12,333 nucleotides of DNA from an uncultured Atopostipes sp. (GTDB lineage: Bacteria; Bacillota; Bacilli; Lactobacillales; Carnobacteriaceae_A), in the NCBI GenBank assembly GCA_947296835.1, contig CAMYQS010000019.1, positions 1-12,333 on the forward strand, written 5' to 3'. A model generated the notes under the pieces. The model was not told the DNA's origin. It worked only from the letters and a program-made list of their open reading frames with translations, and did not search any database. Shown in pieces: positions 7,141-12,333 of this stretch; position 1 is the first letter of the stretch; each line of letters starts with the position of its first letter. A program made the translations under genes and the position numbers.

Positions 7141-7887
7141 ATGTCTAAAACAATTTTAGAAGTACAGCATTTAGAAAAACGCTTTGGGGATAACTTAGTC
7201 TTAAAAGATATCGACTTTGAGGTTGAAGCGGGAGAAGTCATTAGTATTATTGGATCTTCTGGTTCGGGTAAATCGACTTTACTTCGCTGTCTGAACTTAT
7301 TAGAAACTCCGACTAGTGGCGACATTCTCTACCATGGTGATTCGATTTTAGCTCGATCTTATGATCAGAATAAATATCGCGCAAAAGTTGGGATGGTCTT
7401 TCAAGGGTTTAACCTCTTCAAGAATATGACGGCTTTGAAGAACTGTACGGTGGGACAAGTTAAAATATTAGATCGTTCACAAGCAGAAGCTGAAAAAATC
7501 GCATTAGAGAACCTTGAAAAAGTTGGCATGGCACCTTACCGTGATGCGCGCCCTGATCAGCTATCTGGTGGTCAACAGCAACGTATTGCGATTGCGCGGG
7601 CTTTGTCGATGAATCCTGAAGTTTTACTCTTCGATGAACCGACAAGTGCGCTTGATCCTGAAATGGTTGGAGAAGTACTAGATACCATGACTGCCCTAGC
7701 CCGTGAAGGACTAACAATGATTGTGGTAACGCATGAAATGGCCTTTGCGCGCGACGTGTCAAGTCGTGTGGTCTTTATGGATAAAGGGGTCATTGCGGAG
7801 TCTGGCCCGACCGATCAAATCATTAACAATCCAGAAAATGAACGAACAAAAGAATTCTTGAATCGATATTTGACTGAGAATAAGTAA
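7141..7887 (+). CDS. polar amino-acid ABC transporter ATP-binding protein
   Basis: 248 residues, the normal length for GlnQ/HisP-type ATPases. Walker A GSSGSGKST (38-46), Q-loop VFQ (86-88), signature LSGGQQQR (141-148), Walker B VLLFDEPTSALD (161-172) and the switch histidine VVTHEM (195-200) are all intact. It powers the fused binding/permease protein encoded one base upstream, at the inner face of the membrane. A longer frame to 7069 is open, but the ATG at 7141 is right: it has GAGAGGGAG 8 bases upstream, lies just past the preceding stop and begins with the typical first beta-strand. The operon ends here at a terminator. Confidence 0.95.
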   Translation: MSKTILEVQHLEKRFGDNLVLKDIDFEVEAGEVISIIGSSGSGKSTLLRCLNLLETPTSGDILYHGDSILARSYDQNKYRAKVGMVFQGFNLFKNMTALKNCTVGQVKILDRSQAEAEKIALENLEKVGMAPYRDARPDQLSGGQQQRIAIARALSMNPEVLLFDEPTSALDPEMVGEVLDTMTALAREGLTMIVVTHEMAFARDVSSRVVFMDKGVIAESGPTDQIINNPENERTKEFLNRYLTENK

Positions 7888-7898
7888 TTACATTATAA

Positions 7899-7935
7899 AA
7901 CAGAGATTGAGTAAATAACTCGTCCCTGTTTTTAT
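7899..7935 (+). terminator. terminator of the transporter operon
   Basis: AACAG with GA and GAGT pairs with ACTC and CCTGTT around a 5-base loop (7913-7917), with a small internal bulge; TTTTTAT follows. It starts 12 bases after the stop codon of the ATPase gene. Confidence 0.7.
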
Positions 7936-8149
7936 ATGCCTAGATCAAGAGATTTAAGAGCTTTTTGGTGAAATGAAGGTCAACAGGCAAAAAAACATTG
8001 CAAATATGTGAAGCTTGATGGATTATATTTATTTAATAGTCCAGTTTCTTCTATGATTAAAACCTTATCTATTCTTTGTGTATACGTCTAGATTAATAAA
8101 AAAAAGTCGGAAAAATAAATTTTAATAATCTTCTTATAATTATAAAAAA
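7936..8149. other. intergenic stretch, no convincing gene
   Basis: The gap between the transporter terminator and the next operon (7936-8256) has no intact reading frame. One forward frame from an ATG at 7936 runs to a TAG at 8090 with a single TGA at 7969. It has some protein-like content (AFW, stop, NEGQQAKKHCKYVKLDG) and might be a decayed fragment, but it has no ribosome binding site. The rest is very AT-rich. Confidence 0.4.
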
Positions 8150-8177
8150 TTGTATTTATAGAAATTGATGATAAAAT
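8150..8177 (+). promoter_or_regulatory. candidate promoter of the two-gene unknown operon
   Basis: TTGTAT (8150-8155), a 16-base spacer and TAAAAT (8172-8177). The start would be near 8184, giving a leader of about 70 bases. The surrounding DNA is so AT-rich that other -10-like sites (TATAAT at 8135-8140) are possible. Confidence 0.35.
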
Positions 8178-8256
8178 AAGAATAGTATTTCTAATCAACT
8201 GAAGTATATAGTAGATTAGATATTTTATATAAATTTATTTCAAAAGGAGGTTTACA

Positions 8257-8793
8257 ATGATTCTACAAAATAAACATATTTTTCATGAGTCTATTGATGA
8301 ATATGCTCAGGCACGCATAAAGTTTATCTCAGGCCGTATGGAAAATGCGGATTGGACAGAATGTATAACTCTTGTCCCTAAGATGAGAAATGGCAAAAGA
8401 TATATTGCTAAAGTTAAACTAGATATTACAAATCAGAAGTTTAAATCATTTTCTTCAAGTGATTATGTAGTGAATTTAAAAGAAATAGTGACTGCTGAAA
8501 CTGAATCAACCGTTTCAACACAGAAATATACATATGAAGTAAAACACCATATGATTGAAGAAGATTTTGTGAGGTTTGATTATTTTCCCTACTTACAATA
8601 TCCTCACTATCATATAAATGCTAATGAAGAAAAATGGGGTAACCATTTAACATATCCCGAAAAAACCAATCTAAATTTGAAACTACTTGATTCCTTAAAG
8701 GCTTTAAATATTTTTGAAAAATTTCAGCATCATCCTCATCATCATATTTTGGATATAGATAAAAATGATATGTACAAGGATATATTACAATAG
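8257..8793 (+). CDS. histidine-rich hypothetical protein, first gene of a two-gene cassette
   Basis: 178 residues, preceded by a strong AAAGGAGG 6 bases from the ATG. No signal peptide or membrane segment. The N-terminal half alternates charged strands (KRYIAKVKLDI at 47-57, KYTYEVKHHMIEED at 90-103), followed by a conserved-looking core R106-x-D108-Y with PHYHIN (116-121) and NHLTYP (129-134), then a histidine run (HHPHHH, 158-163). An R-x-D core followed by closely spaced histidines is vaguely like TumE/DUF6516 toxin-type proteins and could be a metal or nuclease site; this is only a resemblance. The next gene starts 12 bases after its stop, so both are one operon. Base composition is more AT-rich than the neighbouring transporter genes, suggesting acquisition. 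Function unknown. Confidence 0.8.
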   Translation: MILQNKHIFHESIDEYAQARIKFISGRMENADWTECITLVPKMRNGKRYIAKVKLDITNQKFKSFSSSDYVVNLKEIVTAETESTVSTQKYTYEVKHHMIEEDFVRFDYFPYLQYPHYHINANEEKWGNHLTYPEKTNLNLKLLDSLKALNIFEKFQHHPHHHILDIDKNDMYKDILQ

Positions 8794-8805
8794 GAGGTTA
8801 CTAAA

Positions 8806-9363
8806 ATGATAGTAGATTATAATATTAATTCAACTGAGGATCTAATTAATGTAGTGTCTAAATATATCGAAGAAGAAAACATTAAATATATTACAATTTT
8901 TGCCAAAGGAATAGATAATGTACTTAAATTATCACAAAAATTAGAGCATACTGATGTTTCAATTTTTGTAACAACATTCCCTACTAATGAGCCTATTTAT
9001 TTAAGAAATGCAGAAGATGAAATTGAGGAAACCTACCCAGAAATACTATCTAATGAGAATAAAAAAATTTTAAAGGATAAAGGTATTCATTTAACTAGCT
9101 CTACACTTCCTTTATCACCTGTTATTGTTCCCGGCCACAATGATAATCCATATAAAATTATTAACCAAACACTAAATCTTTTTGGTAATGGTGTTGATTT
9201 ATGCGTACAAGCAGCTATGATGTTAACTGATAATGGCCATATAAAACCTACAGATAGAGTAATAGCTATGAATAGTCAAGTTGCAATAGATTTAAACACC
9301 TGCAACAGCCGCTTTTTATTCCATCCCGAGTTAGGTTTAGAAATTAATCAAATTATTAAATAA
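8806..9363 (+). CDS. free-standing pyruvate-kinase C-terminal-like alpha/beta protein
   Basis: 185 residues. The pattern matches the stand-alone form of the pyruvate kinase C-terminal alpha/beta domain. An early strand follows a helix (NIKYITIFAKG, 25-35), then VSIFVTTFP (51-59), ILKDKGIHLTSST (88-100), the family-like QTLNLFGNGVDLCVQAAMM (121-139), LTDNGHI, and a last strand pair (RVIAMNS, 151-157; SRFLFHPE, 168-175). No pyruvate kinase barrel is present. In relatives the segment after VIA is glycine-rich (a GTGRGAD type loop); here it is NSQVAIDLNT, so any phosphate or ligand binding there is probably changed. TAGGAGG precedes the ATG, 12 bases after the histidine-rich gene. The homology is judged by eye. 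The job is unknown; sensor, scaffold or antitoxin-like partner are all possible. Confidence 0.75.
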   Translation: MIVDYNINSTEDLINVVSKYIEEENIKYITIFAKGIDNVLKLSQKLEHTDVSIFVTTFPTNEPIYLRNAEDEIEETYPEILSNENKKILKDKGIHLTSSTLPLSPVIVPGHNDNPYKIINQTLNLFGNGVDLCVQAAMMLTDNGHIKPTDRVIAMNSQVAIDLNTCNSRFLFHPELGLEINQIIK

Positions 9364-9559
9364 AAAAACTAGCGAATCCTTCTTCTAAGGATTCGCTAGT
9401 TTTTTTATTTAATGTTATATATGAATTTTGCTTCTCTTCTAATGAATCTTCCACATACTCATCTACATTTTCAGGTTCTTCTATATGAATTTCACTTACA
9501 TCAATACCTGCTTCCGATAATTTTTCTAAAAAATCATCGAGTAACATTTCATAAGCCAT
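9356..9559 (-). CDS. small acidic hypothetical protein (67 residues)
   Basis: Not recognised. The product is acidic (DDFLEKLSEAG at 8-18, HIEEPENVDEYVEDSLEEK at 25-43), soluble and probably helical. It is judged real because of AAGGAGG 8 bases upstream of the ATG and a strong promoter (TTGATA, 17 bases, TGT GATAAT). It converges on the two-gene operon and the stop codons overlap by 8 bases; its last 15 or so codons are the two arms of the shared terminator. Transcripts could therefore end inside the frame and leave a non-stop message, or the true protein is shorter in effect. Its position against the unknown two-gene cassette suggests a third member of the same module, perhaps an antitoxin or inhibitor; this is inference. 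Confidence 0.6.
   Translation of the reverse strand: MAYEMLLDDFLEKLSEAGIDVSEIHIEEPENVDEYVEDSLEEKQNSYITLNKKTSESLEEGFASFFI
9362..9406. terminator. perfect bidirectional terminator between convergent genes
   Basis: Arms 9362-9381 and 9387-9406 are perfectly complementary (20 bp including the A/T tracts) around a 5-base loop. The core is ACTAGCGAATCCTT, and seven T follow in both directions. It ends the two-gene operon from the left and the 67-codon gene from the right, and overlaps the coding ends of both. Confidence 0.92.
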
Positions 9560-9601
9560 AAACCTTTCCTCCTTAAAATCCTAACCGCTACCTTGTTAAA
9601 C

Positions 9602-9630
9602 ATTATCACACATCTTTTTAAAAATATCAA
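9602..9630 (-). promoter_or_regulatory. promoter of the 67-codon gene
   Basis: Read leftward: TTGATA (9625-9630), exactly 17 bases, GATAAT (9602-9607) with TGT directly before the -10. It gives a leader of about 35 bases that contains AAGGAGG. This is the best sigma-A type promoter in the window. Confidence 0.65.
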
Positions 9631-9732
9631 ATTATATATTTATTTTTTAATACAGATATTCTTCTCTAAGGAAAAACTCTTAATATACATTGATCGATTA
9701 AGTATCTCATTAAAACCTCAAGGTGAAGTAGC

Positions 9733-9993
9733 TTAGCGGTGGTTATCATCAAAGTATGATTTAACTGGTAAAATGATGAAGTTTATATAAATTATTTTCG
9801 TTGTTTGAGTAACTTCTTGTTCAGCTGTTGCTATCTCTTGAGTTTCTTGTTCTTCGTTCAGCAACTTTTCCGGTGCCAAGTCATTATTTTTCTCTTCTCC
9901 ATAAGGAGAAGAGTCATTCGTACTAGCGCAAGTGGTAGATAGCTGGATATCTTTCGGTACGTCTAACCTTCTTGTAAACTTGGATTTACTCAA
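9733..9993 (-). pseudogene. decayed N-terminus of an OppA-like peptide-binding lipoprotein
   Basis: An open frame from a TTG at 9993 to 9733. It begins KSKFTRRL, has a lipobox-like LSTTCAS, then a serine and charge-rich linker (NDSSPYGEEKNND) and LLNEEQETQEIATAEQ. This order resembles the start of Lactobacillales oligopeptide-binding lipoproteins: KSKFT, hydrophobic stretch, AACG, acidic linker, then LN..ET.EIPT.D. Here the hydrophobic part of the signal peptide is missing or scrambled and the protein stops after about 85 residues instead of about 550. There is no normal ribosome binding site at the TTG. It is best read as a remnant; the homology is by eye and could be chance. Confidence 0.35.
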
Positions 9994-10283
9994 ATATACT
10001 GGAGGTTTTAAATTTAAATAAGAAACAATAAATCATCCCTGTGCAGTTAAAAGACAATCACCAAAAACATCATCAATATGAATCCAATAGAAACTCACAA
10101 AAATTAGTATCACAATTAAATTGTACTGATTATGAATTCCCCATCTACGAAAGCATTCATGAGTTAACCCTAAAGATACTTCTAACGGAATTGAATATTT
10201 TAGATTTTCTATTATACAAAAAAATGATGCCAGCAGATTCTCACACATCCACCAACACCATCTATTTTATATCCACTAACCTT
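9994..10283. other. gene-poor stretch between the lipoprotein remnant and the amidohydrolase gene
   Basis: About 290 bases. Short open frames exist on both strands, but none has a ribosome binding site together with protein-like composition. No clear intrinsic terminator is seen just downstream of the amidohydrolase stop. It is probably decayed DNA. Confidence 0.5.
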
Positions 10284-11444
10284 CTATTTCTCTAATTCGC
10301 TCTTCGCTTTTTCAATCAGGTCTAGATTTGTAATCAAATCCATCGCAGTCGCGGCCATAACTTTACTTCCTAATGTAATGACATCTCCGGCTTGTTTCGG
10401 ATCCGCTAGCTCTAAGAATCGTTGGGTGTGATTAGATACCTTCTCTTCCTTCATTAAGGTTGGATAAACCATCGCACCTGGTATCACTCGGTTGACGTTT
10501 CCGAAATCTTCAAAGCCATTGTCATCGATAAAGCCATCTTGGATTTCTTCGCCATAAGCGATCATGTTATCGCGTAATAAATTACCAACCGTTTCATTGA
10601 TGACTCTTCCCGCATAACCACCTAAGTCTTTCAGTTCATACTTAGCTTCTGTAATCATCGAGACACCTTTTACAATCTCTTGTACTCTCGCAACTGCTCG
10701 AGCGAGTGACTCGTCTTCGTCCGCTGTAATCGTAATTTTGACTTCTGCTATTTCGGGTAAAAGCCCATTCTTATAATCCGTCTCTGTTAAAAATGGCATA
10801 ATCAACACATCTGAAGGCAAGTATCGCATCGCACTACCGAGTACTTGATGCAAGAGAACTGCCGCTTCGCTGGCATTCACACCTCGTTCAGGACGTGAAA
10901 TGGCACTACTCACTACACCCGTGAAGGTAACATCAATATTATGAGAAGAACGGCATTTTCCAGCCACTTTAGAAACACCTGTCGTTGGATGCAGCAGTAA
11001 AACAGCATCAATATTTTCAAACCCACCATTATCTAAAATGATGATTTTACCGCCACCTTCTTCTTCCGCTGGCGTTCCAATAACCTTGATTGTCCCATTG
11101 ATATTATTCTCTTCTAACATCTTCTTAACCGCAATCCCAGCTCCAACCCCAGACGCTGCAATAATGTTATGCCCACAAGCATGTCCATTAACTAGCGCAT
11201 CATATTCTGCCATGACCCCTATAACTGGCCCACCTTCTCCATGGGTATATGTCGCTTCAAATGCTGTATCTAATCCTCCAAATGGTTTGGTTGTTTGAAA
11301 GCCATAACCATCTAAAAATTCAACTAACACCTCACTAGCATAATATTCTTCAAATGCTAGTTCAGGATTTTCATATATTTTTGTACTTAAATCGACTAAC
11401 GCTTCTCGTTGTTCTTCAATATAAGTATCGATTTCTCGTTTCAT
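10284..11444 (-). CDS. M20-family amidohydrolase (ACY1L2/AbgB-like metallopeptidase)
   Basis: 386 residues, a usual length. Motifs: metal-binding GHACGHN (87-93) after AEYDAL (79-84), catalytic TPAEEEGGGK (124-133), a further metal ligand LLHP (149-152), FEDFGNVN (311-318, usually STDMGNVS) and the C-terminal SNHT (337-340). Family members hydrolyse N-acyl amino acids, dipeptides or p-aminobenzoyl-glutamate in the cytoplasm. Where relatives have an AHAA-type sequence with a lid-domain histidine that reaches into the partner subunit, this protein reads TGVVSSAISRPERGVNA (175-191), apparently serine for histidine. AAAGGAGAG lies 4 bases before the ATG. It follows the PTS IID gene in the same direction with a hairpin between them, so it may act on the imported compound. 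Substrate unknown. Confidence 0.9.
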   Translation of the reverse strand: MKREIDTYIEEQREALVDLSTKIYENPELAFEEYYASEVLVEFLDGYGFQTTKPFGGLDTAFEATYTHGEGGPVIGVMAEYDALVNGHACGHNIIAASGVGAGIAVKKMLEENNINGTIKVIGTPAEEEGGGKIIILDNGGFENIDAVLLLHPTTGVSKVAGKCRSSHNIDVTFTGVVSSAISRPERGVNASEAAVLLHQVLGSAMRYLPSDVLIMPFLTETDYKNGLLPEIAEVKITITADEDESLARAVARVQEIVKGVSMITEAKYELKDLGGYAGRVINETVGNLLRDNMIAYGEEIQDGFIDDNGFEDFGNVNRVIPGAMVYPTLMKEEKVSNHTQRFLELADPKQAGDVITLGSKVMAATAMDLITNLDLIEKAKSELEK

Positions 11445-11458
11445 AGGTCTCTCCTTTA

Positions 11459-11493
11459 AAATGAAAAAGAGAGATAAACTCTCTTTTTCATTT
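11459..11493 (-). terminator. 15-bp perfect hairpin between the PTS IID and amidohydrolase genes
   Basis: AAATGAAAAAGAGAG and its exact complement around a 5-base loop. Read leftward it contains TTTTTCATTTT and lies 12 bases after the PTS stop; the amidohydrolase ribosome binding site begins right behind it. It is AT-rich at the base, so it may be a leaky terminator or an mRNA stability/processing stem that sets the ratio of the two genes. Confidence 0.65.
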
Positions 11494-11505
11494 ATTCATT
11501 ATTTT

Positions 11506-12333
11506 CTATCCAAGTATTCCAAAGAATGCTGTTACAAATGATATTAATATAATAAATAGTAATACCTTTGTATAGTTCGTTTCTTTGTTCTTGAAATAGT
11601 AGTAGATACTAAATATCGCCACTAATGGTAATAATCCAGGTACGATACTATTTAATATATCTTGTAGGACAATGGGATCCGTATTGGCGAGATTAAAGAC
11701 AACTGGAGTACTGACTCTTACATAGGCCGAAGACAAAGCCCCCATCATAAATAATCCCAGTATACTTGCCGCATTAATAATACGATTCATTGACCCATCG
11801 GCCATTAAGTTCGTAACCGATTCTCTACCCAGACGGTAGCCTAACTTCATATTATTGTACCCAACAAGCACAATCGTTAATGGGAATAGAAATGGGATAA
11901 GAGCCCCTAATACATTTCCTTGCAACGCAAAGCTCACAGCTAGTCCAAGAATGATTGGTTTAATCGTTCCCCAAATTAGCGTGTCACCAATACCCGCCAT
12001 CGGTCCCATTAAACCAGTCTTAATCCCTGTGATGGCCTCGTCATTAATTTCAGCACCGTTCGCTCGTTCTTCCTCCATTGACATTGAAATTCCTAAAATC
12101 AATGAACCAAATGTAGCTTCAGAGTTGTAAAATTGTAAGTGTCTGGTATAAGCTGCACTCAATTCTTCTGGATCATCCTCGTATAACTCGTTTAACGCAG
12201 GAATGATAGAATTCGCAAACATTAACGCTTGTAGTCGTTCAAATGAGTTACTTAATTCTGCTGTTAAAAACCAACGTGCAAAGGAACGTGCCAATACCTT
12301 GTTTGATAATTTTCCTGCCGACTTCTCTTTATT
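11506..12333 (-). CDS. PTS mannose/fructose/sorbose-family IID component (5' end outside window)
   Basis: 276 codons are visible including the stop and the frame is open at the window edge, so the start lies just beyond 12333; family proteins are about 270-300 residues, so little is missing. A TTG at 12294 is not the likely start because the upstream residues (KEKSAGKLSNKVLARSFARWF) already look like the family N-terminus. Features are FERLQALMFANSIIPALNELY, SMEEERANG, the hallmark GIKTGLMGPMAGIGDTL and several C-terminal membrane segments (FALQGNVLGALIPFLFPLTIVLVGY is one region). IID works with IIC as the membrane channel of a PTS that phosphorylates the sugar during import. The IIC and IIA/IIB genes should be upstream, outside the window. 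The next gene is an M20 amidohydrolase, hinting at an amino- or acyl-amino-sugar substrate. Confidence 0.93.
   Translation of the reverse strand, partial: NKEKSAGKLSNKVLARSFARWFLTAELSNSFERLQALMFANSIIPALNELYEDDPEELSAAYTRHLQFYNSEATFGSLILGISMSMEEERANGAEINDEAITGIKTGLMGPMAGIGDTLIWGTIKPIILGLAVSFALQGNVLGALIPFLFPLTIVLVGYNNMKLGYRLGRESVTNLMADGSMNRIINAASILGLFMMGALSSAYVRVSTPVVFNLANTDPIVLQDILNSIVPGLLPLVAIFSIYYYFKNKETNYTKVLLFIILISFVTAFFGILG

Noticed and set aside
7460..7793. Leftward frames inside the ABC ATPase gene
   Set aside because: They are antisense shadows of a fully conserved ATPase and have no start signals.
7936..8092. Forward frame with one internal TGA (AFW stop NEGQQAKKHCKYVKLDG) as a broken gene
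   Set aside because: No ribosome binding site, it starts at the tail of the transporter terminator, and I cannot match it to a family; kept only as a remark on the intergenic stretch.
10033..10295. Overlapping short frames on both strands between the lipoprotein remnant and the amidohydrolase
   Set aside because: No ribosome binding sites, low-complexity AT-rich composition and no recognisable motifs.
11038..12130. Forward frames opposite the amidohydrolase and PTS genes
   Set aside because: Antisense shadows: proline/serine-rich products without start signals, opposite well-conserved genes.

Overview
The window looks like chromosomal DNA of a low-GC Gram-positive bacterium. It is AT-rich, its ribosome binding sites are AGGAGG-like, and it carries a mannose-family PTS permease and an amino-acid transporter whose binding protein is fused to the permease. 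This fits Lactobacillales (a Carnobacteriaceae, Aerococcaceae or Enterococcaceae type); the exact genus cannot be read from the sequence. There are no rRNA or tRNA genes, no CRISPR array and no intact insertion sequence. The layout is a patchwork of accessory (probably defence-related) cassettes and decayed genes around two metabolic operons.

Left part (1-5200, all leftward). A two-gene Gabija-like anti-phage module lies at the left edge: a 717-residue OLD-type ATPase/TOPRIM nuclease (GajA-like) and, overlapping it by 19 bp, the first 60 codons of a UvrD-type helicase (GajB-like) cut by the window edge. It has a long leader with an extended -10 promoter. Behind it is a scar region with a strong bidirectional terminator and a 5'-truncated orphan reading frame. 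Next come two more leftward genes in one operon: an unrecognised 253-residue protein, then an XRE/ImmA-IrrE protein (DNA-binding domain fused to a zinc peptidase). This looks like a toxin-antitoxin, defence or prophage-repressor type pair.

Centre (5380-7935, rightward). A complete polar amino-acid ABC transporter operon: a fused substrate-binding/permease protein followed one base later by its ATPase. It has its own promoter, a compact hairpin in the leader and a terminator.

Right-centre (7936-9630). An AT-rich two-gene operon encodes a histidine-rich unknown protein and a free-standing protein that resembles the C-terminal alpha/beta domain of pyruvate kinase without the catalytic domain. 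It ends in a near-perfect bidirectional terminator that also forms the last codons of a convergent 67-codon acidic-protein gene with a strong promoter of its own. This is the best candidate for an undescribed system here.

Right end (9733-12333, leftward). A decayed oligopeptide-binding lipoprotein remnant and about 290 bases without a credible gene precede a metabolic operon. That operon runs from a mannose-family PTS IID subunit (5' end beyond the window), through a 15-bp perfect hairpin, to an M20 amidohydrolase. The amidohydrolase appears to lack the conserved lid-domain histidine of its family. The two enzymes probably act in uptake and de-acylation of an amide-linked substrate, but the substrate is unknown.
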